Shown: positions 43,878 to 51,397 of the stretch, piece by piece
How the letters are laid out: each line of letters starts with the position of its first letter
Position numbering within the stretch: the stretch's first letter is position 1
Source of the DNA: Clostridiales bacterium
Lineage (GTDB): Bacteria; Bacillota; Clostridia; Oscillospirales; Oscillospiraceae
Assembly (NCBI GenBank): GCA_004558025.1
Contig: SFEG01000010.1
Coordinates: forward strand, 1-53,833
Direction of reading: 5' to 3'
DNA: 53,833 nt
The notes under the pieces: generated by a model
The model's input: the letters and a program-made list of their open reading frames with translations, nothing else
The model's database searches: none
What the model was told of the DNA's origin: nothing
Program-made: the position numbers and the translations under genes

Positions 43878-45822
43878 CACAATAAGAAAAGACCCGAATG
43901 AGGAAAAAACTGTCGTAGTCAAAAAAAGTGATATCGAGCAGCAGCTGCATAAGCTCGAGGAGGAAAAAACCGTTCTCGACACGGTCAATGAGAGCTATAA
44001 GAGCATCTTCGATCCCGAGCTTGAGGAGATCCTGCGCGAGACCGAGGGCTACGAGCTCACGCCGCAGGATGAAGACGGCGAGCCCGAGTACGACGAGCCG
44101 GAGTATGACGAGCCCGTTTCGAGAGCCGAGGAGATCATCCGCGAGCAGGCAGAGCGCCGCGAGCATAAAAAGAGAAAGAAGCTCATCATCATATGCGCGG
44201 CCATCGTCGCGGCGCTGGCTGCGATGCTCGCGCTCATTCTGCTGCTGAAAAGCGGCGGTGCGGAGAAGGACTACGACAAGGCCTTCAGCCAGGCGCAGGA
44301 GTATTACTATGCCGGCGATTACGACAGCGCCCTCAGCAAGCTGCGCGAGGTCATGGAGATAAAAAAGACCGACGAGTGTCTTATGCTTATGAGCCGCTGC
44401 TACGAGGCAAAGTACGACTATGTCAACGCCATCGCCATTCTGGAAAGCTCCACGAGCGGCGATGAGAAGATAAAAAGCGAGATAGAGCGCCTGAAAAAAG
44501 CCAAGGAGGACTATGATAACGGCAAGATCGTTGTCATCTGCGGCGAGCAGTACGATGTGGAAACAACGGTGCTCGACCTATCGGGCAAGGGTGCGGGCTC
44601 TGCCGCGCTCAAGGATATCGCAAAGCTCACGGAGCTTACAAGCCTCAAGCTTTCCGACAATAAGATAAGCGACCTCGACTTTCTGTCGTCGCTGAAAAAG
44701 CTTTCGTCGCTCGACCTTTCGAAAAATAAGATAAGCGACATAAGCCCGCTTAAGAAGCTCAGCTCGCTCAGAACGCTGCACCTTGACGGCAATGAGATCG
44801 AGGATTTCAGCCCCCTTTACGGGCTTGACAGTCTTTCGATGCTCACCATCGGCGATATGGACATAAAGCAGTCACAGCTCAAAGAGCTCAAGGAGGAACT
44901 GCCCGACTGCATCATCTACAGCGACGATGCGAAGGAGGACGTCATCGAGATAAAGCTCGGCGGCAAGACCTTCGACAATAACGTGACCGAGCTTGACCTG
45001 TCCGGCTGCGACGTGCACGATATATCGCTTCTGTCGGCATGCACGAAGCTTAAGAAGCTCGACCTTTCGGATAACGCGATTTCGGATATCTCCGCGCTGG
45101 TCGACCTTCCGGAGCTTACGGAGCTTGACCTTTCGAACAATAAGATAAGCGATATAAGCCCCCTGATGAGCGTGGCAAAGCTCAAATATCTCAACCTTGC
45201 CGGCAACAGGATAAAGTCCGTGGCGGCGCTTCAGGATCTTACGGAGCTTACCGAGCTCAACCTGAGCTCAAACGAGCTCGGCGGGATCGCAGCAGTCAGA
45301 AGACTCACGAACATCAAGACCCTGTGGATGGACGATGCCGGCCTCAAGGATGCTTATCTTGAGGAGCTTTACGGGCTCAAAAACCTCAAAAAGCTCAGCA
45401 TAAAGGATAATCCCGAGCTCAGCGAGGCCGCGATGGCTACGCTTCAGAAGAAACTCTCCGGCTGCTCAATAAGCCACTCGGAGCTGCGGCGCGAGATCGT
45501 CCTCGGCAGCAAGAGCTTTGCCTGCGACGCGGAAACGGTCGAGGCAAACGGCCTCGGCTTAAGCGACATTTCAAAGGTCTCGGGCTTTTCAAACGTAAAG
45601 CATCTCGACCTTTCCAATAACGCCATCTCGCGGCTGTCGCCGCTGTCGCAGCTCAAAACGCTTGAGACGCTCGACCTTTCGAATAACCGCATAAGCGATG
45701 TTTCGGCGCTCACTTCACTTAAAAATCTCAAGCAGCTTTGGCTGAGCGGGAACAGCGTCAGCTCCGAGCAGATACAGGCGCTCAAGGCCGCACTGCCTGA
45801 TTGTTATATCAGTGTTGAATAA
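43870..45822 (+). CDS. Single-pass membrane protein with three leucine-rich-repeat modules
   Basis: A 650-residue protein. Residues 1-104 are cytoplasmic, charged, with EEKTV occurring twice (11-15 and 31-35) and a tandem PEYDE (72-81). A membrane helix (105-126) follows after a KKRKK stop. Then comes a TPR-like pair (about 133-195) and three LRR modules, 219-352, 357-537 and 540-650. Each opens with an I-x-GxxxFD-like strand, runs through 22-residue internalin-type repeats (LDLSNNKISDISPL) and ends in a capping motif of the type LKxxLPDC-I (LPDC at 344 and 642, LSGC at 529). Start at ATG 43870 with AGGAG 10 bases upstream. An extracellular binding or scaffold role is inferred. Confidence 0.85.
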   Translation: MSDTIRKDPNEEKTVVVKKSDIEQQLHKLEEEKTVLDTVNESYKSIFDPELEEILRETEGYELTPQDEDGEPEYDEPEYDEPVSRAEEIIREQAERREHKKRKKLIIICAAIVAALAAMLALILLLKSGGAEKDYDKAFSQAQEYYYAGDYDSALSKLREVMEIKKTDECLMLMSRCYEAKYDYVNAIAILESSTSGDEKIKSEIERLKKAKEDYDNGKIVVICGEQYDVETTVLDLSGKGAGSAALKDIAKLTELTSLKLSDNKISDLDFLSSLKKLSSLDLSKNKISDISPLKKLSSLRTLHLDGNEIEDFSPLYGLDSLSMLTIGDMDIKQSQLKELKEELPDCIIYSDDAKEDVIEIKLGGKTFDNNVTELDLSGCDVHDISLLSACTKLKKLDLSDNAISDISALVDLPELTELDLSNNKISDISPLMSVAKLKYLNLAGNRIKSVAALQDLTELTELNLSSNELGGIAAVRRLTNIKTLWMDDAGLKDAYLEELYGLKNLKKLSIKDNPELSEAAMATLQKKLSGCSISHSELRREIVLGSKSFACDAETVEANGLGLSDISKVSGFSNVKHLDLSNNAISRLSPLSQLKTLETLDLSNNRISDVSALTSLKNLKQLWLSGNSVSSEQIQALKAALPDCYISVE

Positions 45823-45870
45823 AAAATAAGAACAGATTTTAAAATTTTAAGGCAAATTCAACAAAAGACC

Positions 45871-45899
45871 TTTCAATTTGCGCGGGGCTGTGCTATAAT
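45871..45899 (+). promoter_or_regulatory. Promoter of hpf with downstream palindrome
   Basis: TTTCAA, 17 bases, TATAAT. A perfect 16-bp palindrome GCAGGATATATCCTGC (45908-45923) starts at about the transcription start and could be an operator or a 5' hairpin. Confidence 0.5.
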
Positions 45900-45946
45900 A
45901 CAGTCAAGCAGGATATATCCTGCAAAGCAGAAAGGAGCCGGCACAT

Positions 45947-46489
45947 ATGAAATTCACGTTTACCGAAAAAAAGATGGGCGCCTCCGAAGAGCTCAGAGCC
46001 TATACTGAGCGCAAGGTTGGCAAGCTCGACCGCTTCTTTAAGACCGAAAGCAGCGCAAGCATCACGTTCAGCATGGAGCGTGGCAGATTCCTGGCTGAGA
46101 TCACGGTTTCCAACAACGGCCTCTATTACAGGGCCAGCGAGCTTACAAATGATATGTACGCTTCCGTTGATTCCGGCGTCGCGGCCATCGAACGTCAGAT
46201 CCGCAAGAACAAGACCCGCCTCGAAAAACGCCTGAGAGAAGGCGCACTAGAGAAGGAGGCAAGACCCGATTTCGTTCCCGTTGAGGACGAGGAGGATGAG
46301 GAATTCAAGATAGTGCGCAGCAAGCGCTTCCCCATCAAGCCCATGTCCCCCGAGGAGGCGATCCTTCAGATGAACCTGCTGGAGCATGAGTTCTTCGTGT
46401 TCCGCAACGAGCAGGAGGACGGCGCGATCTCAGTAGTCTATCGCCGCAAAAACGGCGGATACGGTCTTATAAGCGACGACGCCGAATAA
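45947..46489 (+). CDS. hpf: Long-form ribosome hibernation promoting factor
   Basis: Binds the 30S decoding region and joins 70S ribosomes into inactive 100S dimers in slow growth. The 180 residues have the N-terminal RaiA/YfiA beta-alpha domain (MKFTFTEKKMGASEELRAYT to about 100), an acidic linker (VEDEEDEEFK) and the C-terminal dimerisation domain with KRFPIKPMSPEEAILQMNLL and HEFFVFRNEQ. The length marks it as long HPF, the form typical of Firmicutes. The ribosome-binding site AAAGGAG is strong. A promoter with a palindrome lies upstream. Confidence 0.96.
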   Translation: MKFTFTEKKMGASEELRAYTERKVGKLDRFFKTESSASITFSMERGRFLAEITVSNNGLYYRASELTNDMYASVDSGVAAIERQIRKNKTRLEKRLREGALEKEARPDFVPVEDEEDEEFKIVRSKRFPIKPMSPEEAILQMNLLEHEFFVFRNEQEDGAISVVYRRKNGGYGLISDDAE

Positions 46490-46506
46490 AATAACAAAAA
46501 TATTAC

Positions 46507-46534
46507 TGCTGCCTCGCCATTCGGCGAGGCAGTT
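46507..46534 (+). terminator. Terminator-like hairpin between hpf and prmA
   Basis: CTGCCTCGCC-attc-GGCGAGGCAG followed by TTTT, only 14 bases before the prmA start. It may end the hpf transcript or attenuate read-through. Confidence 0.65.
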
Positions 46535-46547
46535 TTGAGGATGGAAT

Positions 46548-47456
46548 ATGAATTACACGGAAGTCACTATAGAATGTAAGAGCACCGACGAGGTCTGCGA
46601 CAGGCTCACAGTCCTCGGCATCGACGGCTTTGTCATCGAAAATGAGGACGATTTCAAGGCCTTTCTGGAAAATAACCGCCAGTACTGGGACTATGTCGAT
46701 GCCTCTCTTGAGGAAAGCTACAAGGGCGTTTCGCGCGTGAAATTTTACGTCGAGGATAACGACGAGGGCGCATCAAAGCTCGCAGCTGTCAGGGCGGAGT
46801 TCGAGGTGAAAACAGCGTCCGTGTGCGACGCGGACTGGGAAAATAACTGGAAGCAGTACTATGAGCCGCTTGAGATCGGCGAAAAGCTCCTCGTCGTGCC
46901 GGAATGGATCGACTGCGCCGAGGAGGGCAGGGTGCCCCTTCGCCTCGACCCCGGCCTTCTGTTCGGCACGGGCTCGCATGCGACGACGCGCATGTGCCTC
47001 ACGGCGCTCGAAAAATATGCATGCGCCGGCAGGCGTGCGCTCGACCTCGGCTGCGGCAGCGGCATACTCGGCATCGGCGCGCTCGTTCTCGGCAGCGACT
47101 TCTGCACCGCCTGCGATATCGACCCCAAAGCGCCCGACACCGTCATGGAAAACGCAGCGCTCAACGGCATTGGGGCAGACAAAATGAAGGTCTACGCCGG
47201 GGATATAATCGGCGACGCAAAGCTGAGAAAAATGCTCGGAACGGGCTATGATATCGTGCTTGCGAACATCGTCTCGGACGTTATAATCCCCCTTGCGCCG
47301 TTCGTGCGCGCCTTTATGGCGCCGGGCGGAGTGTTTATAACCTCCGGCATCATCGACGGCCGCGAGGACGAGGTCGCCGCCGCCCTGCGCTCGGCGGGGC
47401 TTGAGATAATAGCCCACCACCACGAGGAGGAGTGGCACTGCTTCGAGTGCAGGTGA
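46548..47456 (+). CDS. prmA: Ribosomal protein L11 methyltransferase
   Basis: An SAM-dependent enzyme that trimethylates L11. The 302 residues show the substrate-recognition N-terminal domain (MNYTEVTIECKSTDEVCDRL), the WENNWKQYYEPLEIG linker, the family signature LDPGLLFGTGSHATTRMCL and the SAM motif ALDLGCGSGILGIGAL, with VLANIVSDVIIPLAP as the NPPY-like motif. GAGG precedes the ATG. In many Firmicutes prmA is followed by rsmE, and here rsmE lies 0.7 kb downstream after two small minus-strand genes. Confidence 0.95.
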   Translation: MNYTEVTIECKSTDEVCDRLTVLGIDGFVIENEDDFKAFLENNRQYWDYVDASLEESYKGVSRVKFYVEDNDEGASKLAAVRAEFEVKTASVCDADWENNWKQYYEPLEIGEKLLVVPEWIDCAEEGRVPLRLDPGLLFGTGSHATTRMCLTALEKYACAGRRALDLGCGSGILGIGALVLGSDFCTACDIDPKAPDTVMENAALNGIGADKMKVYAGDIIGDAKLRKMLGTGYDIVLANIVSDVIIPLAPFVRAFMAPGGVFITSGIIDGREDEVAAALRSAGLEIIAHHHEEEWHCFECR

Positions 47457-47479
47457 GGGCTTAAATACTTATAGCAAAA

Positions 47480-47520
47480 TAAAAAGGACGTACACAGCTT
47501 TTGCCGTGTACGTCTTTTTT
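47480..47520. terminator. Bidirectional terminator after prmA
   Basis: AAAAAGGACGTACAC-agcttttgcc-GTGTACGTCTTTTTT, a 9-bp stem with A5 and T6 flanks. Confidence 0.88.
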
Positions 47521-47524
47521 CTTC

Positions 47525-47736
47525 CTATACAAGCACCATGAGCGTCGGCGCGAGCACACAGAGAAGCCCTACAGATGTCCAAATGAAGGCCTTCTTATAC
47601 TCGCTGATGCTTTTGCCCTGTACGGCGTTTTTTATGCACTCAAGTACGCCGTAAAACATTGCGAGGACGAGAAATATGCCGAGATAAAGCGGAAAAAAGC
47701 GAAAATTGACCAAATACCTCTTATTACGTCTGCCAT
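47525..47736 (-). pseudogene. Small two-helix membrane protein, start and body in different frames at a T6 run
   Basis: ATG at 47736 behind GGAGGCGAACAT reads MADVIRGIWSIFAFF in frame, then would become unrelated and stop. The neighbouring frame, shifted -1 at the T6 run (47693-47698 on the plus strand), continues as PLYLGIFLVLAMFYGVLECI and then NAVQGKSISEYKKAFIW with a second hydrophobic helix (SVGLLCVLAPTLMVLV), to a stop at 47525. Joined, the product has 70 residues and two membrane helices. The junction is T-TTT-TTC, a canonical -1 slippery heptamer, so it may be a real expressed gene rather than a pseudogene. Family unknown. Confidence 0.6.
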
Positions 47737-47835
47737 ATGTTCGCCTCCTTGAATAATACACTAAACAACCATACAATCAATGCTTAACTGTATTTACAAT
47801 ACACTATGCGCCCAACTTTGCCAACATTTCTCTGT

Positions 47836-47870
47836 AAAAAAACGCCTCCCGACTGAAACGGGAGGCGTTT
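47836..47870 (-). terminator. Terminator of the 53-residue protein gene
   Basis: CGCCTCCCG and its complement around ACTGAAA, with a T7 tract on the minus strand just after the stop at 47883. Confidence 0.85.
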
Positions 47871-47882
47871 CGGTATGGCGGC

Positions 47883-48044
47883 TCACTGCCCGGCGACAAA
47901 GCGCACGGCGCAGCTTTTTTTGCTGCGATTTATGACGCACAGCTTTTCCTCGCGCTTATTCTCCTTCGTCGGCGCGGGGAGCGGGATCTCCTCATCCTGC
48001 GCGGTAACGCGCTGCCACACGCTTTCAAAATTATCAAATTCCAT
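47883..48044 (-). CDS. Small hypothetical protein (53 residues)
   Basis: ATG at 48044 gives MEFDNFESVWQRVTAQDEEI, a Pro-rich hinge (PLPAPTKENK) and a basic tail ending SKKSCAVRFVAGQ. The ribosome-binding site (GGTGA) is weak. The frame is open further upstream but has no credible start. The FxxVWQRVT segment is reminiscent of short clostridial proteins of unknown role, so a truncated relative is possible. It is divergent from rsmE and has its own strong terminator, which supports a real gene. Confidence 0.5.
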   Translation of the reverse strand: MEFDNFESVWQRVTAQDEEIPLPAPTKENKREEKLCVINRSKKSCAVRFVAGQ

Positions 48045-48074
48045 AGACTTCACCGGTGCATTATATGCATGCTC

Positions 48075-48103
48075 TTGAAAAAATGTCAGCGGTGTGAGAT
48101 AAT
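48075..48103 (+). promoter_or_regulatory. Promoter of rsmE
   Basis: TTGAAA, 17 bases, GATAAT, 30 bases before the ATG at 48133. Confidence 0.65.
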
Positions 48104-48132
48104 GAAAAACACATTTTTGCGAGGTGTTTATC

Positions 48133-48870
48133 ATGCCGAGATTTTTTGCGCTTGGGACAAATCTGCTCGGCGGCAGGGCGATCATCCGCGGCCGCGACGC
48201 AGAGCATATAAAGGTGCTTCGCCTGCGGCCGGGTGAGGAGATGACGATCTGCGACGGGAAGGGCACGGACTACAGGTGCCGCCTTGTGCGCTCGGATAAG
48301 GATGAGGCCGAGGCCGAGATCATCGAGGTCGTGCAGTGCGCGGCCGAGCCCACGGTGTCGGTGCGCGTGCTGTGCGGTCTGCCAAAGGGCGATAAGACTG
48401 ATTATATTATCCAGAAGTGCGTCGAGGCCGGCGCACATGAGATATGTTTTTTCCGCAGCGAGCGCGTCGTGCAGCGCACCGAGGGCGTCACGAAAAAGCT
48501 TGAGCGCTGGAACAGGATAAGCGAGGAGGCCGCAAAGCAGTCCGGGCGCGGTATCATCCCGGAGGTTCGCTGGCTCGATACCTACGTTGGGGCGCTCGAC
48601 GCTGCCAAGCAGCAGGAGAAAACATTTTTCATGTACGAGACCGGCCAGCGTGAGGGACTGCGCGCGGCACTCAAGGGTGCGGAGAAACTCGGCTCGGCCG
48701 CGATAATCACCGGCCCCGAGGGCGGATTTGAGCCCTATGAGGCCGATATGGCGCGCAAGGTCGGCATGCATGTGTGCGCAATGGGCGCGCGCATCCTGCG
48801 ATGTGAGACCGCCCCCGTCGTCGCCCTCACGGCGCTGATGTACGAGAGCGGTAATTTAGAAGCGAATTGA
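48133..48870 (+). CDS. rsmE: 16S rRNA (uracil(1498)-N3)-methyltransferase
   Basis: A SPOUT methyltransferase modifying U1498 of 16S rRNA. The 245 residues have the PUA-like N-terminus (MPRFFALGTNLLGGRAIIRGRDAEHIKVLR), the LCGLPKGDKTDYIIQKCVEAG strand-helix, RSERVVQRTEG, RWNRISEEAAKQSGRG and the SAM-knot motifs AIITGPEGGFEPYE and MGARILRCETAPVVAL. ATG at 48133 is used; the earlier GTG is part of the GAGGTG box. Confidence 0.95.
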   Translation: MPRFFALGTNLLGGRAIIRGRDAEHIKVLRLRPGEEMTICDGKGTDYRCRLVRSDKDEAEAEIIEVVQCAAEPTVSVRVLCGLPKGDKTDYIIQKCVEAGAHEICFFRSERVVQRTEGVTKKLERWNRISEEAAKQSGRGIIPEVRWLDTYVGALDAAKQQEKTFFMYETGQREGLRAALKGAEKLGSAAIITGPEGGFEPYEADMARKVGMHVCAMGARILRCETAPVVALTALMYESGNLEAN

Positions 48871-48934
48871 CGCTGCTGCGGATACGTTGATTGCGGCAGC
48901 CCGGTGTCGATACTGCCGGCAAAACCGGTACGGC

Positions 48935-49009
48935 GGGCGATCGATGATCGCCCCTACGGTCATAGTCGGAACTCAAATCAATATCGTAGGGGCGGCCATT
49001 GGCCGCCCG
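48935..49009. repeat. Paired palindromic repeats with inverted outer arms (REP-like)
   Basis: Two palindromes, GGGCGATC-gat-GATCGCCC (48935-48953) and GGGCGGCC-att-GGCCGCCC (48990-49008), are joined by inverted CCCCTACG/CGTAGGGG arms. The second is followed by T6 and can end rsmE transcription. The layout is that of dispersed REP/BIME-type elements. The rest of 48871-49155 holds a further GCTGC/GCAGC hairpin near 48871-48900 and no gene. Confidence 0.65.
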
Positions 49010-49155
49010 TTTTTTATGGCTTTCTCCGCGGCTTCCGGTCGTGCTGACGCAATAATCGTATTGGTACAGCTTAAATGCGCCTCAGAAAGAAACGGGAACA
49101 TTTGATTTTTGCTGCCGTCAAATAAGCAAACGAAAAAATTAAGGAGGCGGCAGAC

Positions 49156-49251
49156 ATGAAAAAGAATATCCCGACCGTGCTTGCGGTCATCGCGGCGCTG
49201 GCGATAACCGTCATAGCCCTCGGCGCGGCAGACGGCGACGCGGCACGGTGA
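49156..49251 (+). CDS. Tiny membrane peptide (31 residues)
   Basis: A strong AAGGAGGCGG box precedes ATG at 49156; the product is MKKNIPTVLAVIAALAITVI followed by ALGAADGDAAR, a single hydrophobic helix with a basic start. It could be an intact small membrane peptide or the signal-like beginning of a longer protein cut by the deletion that also removed the N-terminus of the adjoining XRE-type gene. Its stop overlaps that frame. Confidence 0.45.
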   Translation: MKKNIPTVLAVIAALAITVIALGAADGDAAR

Positions 49252-49442
49252 ACATGCGCATCGAGACGGTGCTCAAAATATGCCGAGCGCTGGGAATTAC
49301 GCCGGATGCGCTGCTCACCGAAGAAAACAGCTCGCTTACCGAGCTGCGCGGCGATGTCATGCAGCGTCTCGACGATCGTTCATTGCACGAGCAGGAAACG
49401 GCACTGAGGCTTCTCTCCGTTTATCTCGATTCGCTGAAATGA
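49248..49442 (+). pseudogene. Truncated XRE-family regulator (C-terminal part only)
   Basis: The frame from GTG 49248 or ATG 49254 reads MRIETVLKICRALGITPDAL, which corresponds to the last two helices of a Cro/C1-type HTH domain (usually preceded by ...SIERGxxNPxLETLxKIAxAL), then a short acidic and leucine-rich tail. The DNA-recognition helices are missing, so it cannot bind DNA in the usual way. It overlaps the stop of the 31-residue peptide, and the junction of the two is the probable deletion point. Confidence 0.6.
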
Positions 49443-49446
49443 ATAT

Positions 49447-49478
49447 AAAAACAGCCGCCCTATTGGGCGGCTGTCGTT
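49447..49478. terminator. Bidirectional terminator
   Basis: ACAGCCGCCC-tatt-GGGCGGCTGT with A5 before and TCGTTTT after, placed between the XRE remnant and the convergent GntR gene. Confidence 0.85.
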
Positions 49479-50198
49479 TTACTTCTTATTCGTCAGCTCA
49501 AGCAGATTGTATCGCTCGATGCCGGAGCGGGAAACGCCGAGGTGGCGGCGTATCGCAGCGGCGGCCATGTCGCGGTCGCCGAACTTGAGGATGTCGCAGA
49601 TGAAAACATGGTCGGTGTCGATCGTGTCGTAAAAGCCTTCGGGGCGCGAGAACAGCAGATAGCTGCGGCAGCGGAACAGGCGGTATTTCATCTGATCATA
49701 GATATCGGTTATCAGGCTGTTGCCGGAGGCCTTGACCACGGAGAAGTGGAAGTTTATCTCCTGCTCAAGCAGCTTTGCGAAAACGAAGTCCTTGCCCTTG
49801 TGGAAGGCCTCGTCGTAGGTAGCCTGAAGCTTGTGCGCCATGTCGTACAGCTCGTCGAGCTGCTCCTTCGTGATATTCAGCGCAGCCTCGCCGGCAGCGT
49901 GCGTCTCGATCATCTCGGTGAAATCGCAGATCTCGTCATATGCCTTCTTATCAAACTCAGCTACATAGTATCGGCTGTTCTGTATCTTTATATAGTTATT
50001 CGCCGCGAGCTTTTCGAGCGCGGCCTTGACCGGCGAGCGGCTTATTCCGAGCTCCTGCGCTATGCTGCTTTCGCTGATGCGGCTGCCGGGCATAACTGCA
50101 AAGCTGATGATATCCTGTAAAACAAGCTCATGCACAATATCATTAAGCGGCATGAACGGGTTTTCATTGCGTATCTTCTCGAACTGCTTGACATCCAT
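49479..50198 (-). CDS. GntR family transcriptional regulator (FadR/FCD type)
   Basis: A 239-residue regulator: winged helix at about 17-85 (IISFAVMPGSRISESSIAQE, LGISRSPVKAALEKLAANN) and an all-helical FCD effector domain behind it with metal/ligand positions such as EQEINFHFSVVKASGN and the late DMAAAAIRRHLGVSRSGIE. Such proteins respond to small organic acids and sit near the genes they regulate. ATG at 50198 after AGGAGATGATATT is the start; the longer frame has no ribosome-binding site. The adjoining aspartate kinase is on the same strand upstream, but regulation of it is not implied. Confidence 0.88.
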   Translation of the reverse strand: MDVKQFEKIRNENPFMPLNDIVHELVLQDIISFAVMPGSRISESSIAQELGISRSPVKAALEKLAANNYIKIQNSRYYVAEFDKKAYDEICDFTEMIETHAAGEAALNITKEQLDELYDMAHKLQATYDEAFHKGKDFVFAKLLEQEINFHFSVVKASGNSLITDIYDQMKYRLFRCRSYLLFSRPEGFYDTIDTDHVFICDILKFGDRDMAAAAIRRHLGVSRSGIERYNLLELTNKK

Positions 50199-50370
50199 AA
50201 TATCATCTCCTGTTTCGTCCTTTATAATATTAAAGGATATCATAAACACCCGCCGGATGCAAATTAAAATGCGTTAAAAATTAAGTTTTTGCACATGAAT
50301 AGCATCCGAAACGCTAAAAACATGACCGAAACAGCGTCCAACAGCGTGTAAAAACAAGCGGTACGTCAAA

Positions 50371-51327
50371 TCAGCGGAAAAATCGTCTGTGTGTCAGCTC
50401 CAGTGCCGGAAGCAGCTTGTCGGGCGAAACGCGTATCGAGCAGCCGCCGTCAAACAGCTCGGTGGATGTAACGATAATATCACTGTGGGCCAGAATGCCG
50501 ACTGTCTCGGCGAGAATGTTCGCGTCGGCGCCGCGGCCGATGATGCTCACGGTGCTGAGCGCTTTATCGCGCGTTACGCCGCACAGAGCGGGGCGATCCG
50601 GGAAGAAGCCCATGACCGTGCCCTCGTGCCGGGTGAAGCTCGACAGCAGGTGCACCCTCACGCCGCTGCGCATAGCGGCCTCGACGCTTCGCGAGTGCAG
50701 CACCTGCGAGCCGTGCAGCGCAAGGGCGAGCATGTCGCCGTAGTCGATGCGCTCAAGGCGCATCGCTCCGGTCACGAGCCGGGGATCGGCCGTGTATATC
50801 CCGTCGACATCGGAATATATCTCGCAGCGGTCTGCGCCAAGCGCCGCCGCTAGCTCTACTGCCGTCGTGTCCGAGCCGCCGCGGCCGAGCGTCGTCGTGT
50901 CGCCGTTATCCTCAATGCCTTGAAAGCCCGCGACGACTACGATGCGCCCGGCATCCAGCTCGCGCAGTATGCGACCGGTGTCGATATCGGTTATGCGTGC
51001 GCTGCCGTGAATGTTGTCGGTGCGTATCCCAGCCTGAGCGCCGCTGAGCGATACGCTGTCGTGCCCCATGTCGGCAAGCTGCATCGCCGTCATTGCGGCC
51101 GAGCCGGTCTCGCCGGTGGATAAAAGCGCGTCGAGCTCACGCGCCTTCGGGCAGCCGCTTATGCGCTTTGCGTCGGCCAGAAGTTCATCTGTCGTATCTC
51201 CGCGAGCGGAAACTACGGCAACCACGTCGTTTCCCGCCATTGCGCTGTCGGATATTATGGCGGCGGCGCGCCTGAGCCTTTCGGCCCCGGCAAGCGAGCT
51301 GCCGCCGAATTTTTGAACAACAAGCAT
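50371..51327 (-). CDS. Aspartate kinase with shortened regulatory domain
   Basis: Phosphorylates L-aspartate, entering lysine, threonine and methionine synthesis. The catalytic domain is complete: LVVQKFGGSSLAGAERL, VVAVVSARGDTTDEL, LLSTGETGSAAMTAMQL, GFQGIEDNGDTTTLGRGGSD and IYSDVDGIYTADPRLV. Only about 70 residues follow HLLSSFTRHEGT, enough for one ACT domain (LCGVTRDKALSTVSIIG then ILAETVGILAHSDIIV), where usual monofunctional enzymes of about 400 residues have two interleaved ACT domains. A reduced or altered feedback control is inferred. It is preceded by a terminator-like hairpin at 51357-51382. Confidence 0.9.
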   Translation of the reverse strand: MLVVQKFGGSSLAGAERLRRAAAIISDSAMAGNDVVAVVSARGDTTDELLADAKRISGCPKARELDALLSTGETGSAAMTAMQLADMGHDSVSLSGAQAGIRTDNIHGSARITDIDTGRILRELDAGRIVVVAGFQGIEDNGDTTTLGRGGSDTTAVELAAALGADRCEIYSDVDGIYTADPRLVTGAMRLERIDYGDMLALALHGSQVLHSRSVEAAMRSGVRVHLLSSFTRHEGTVMGFFPDRPALCGVTRDKALSTVSIIGRGADANILAETVGILAHSDIIVTSTELFDGGCSIRVSPDKLLPALELTHRRFFR

Positions 51328-51356
51328 TTAATCACCACAAATTAGATATTAAAAAA

Positions 51357-51382
51357 GAAGTAGGGTATAGCCCTACTTCATA
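51357..51382 (-). terminator. Terminator between the ACT protein and aspartate kinase
   Basis: GAAGTAGGG-ctat-ACCCTACTTC-type stem with T6 on the minus strand, 30 bases before the aspartate kinase ATG. It may let only part of the transcription reach the kinase gene. Confidence 0.75.
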
Positions 51383-51397
51383 GTATTCAGTTATGCC

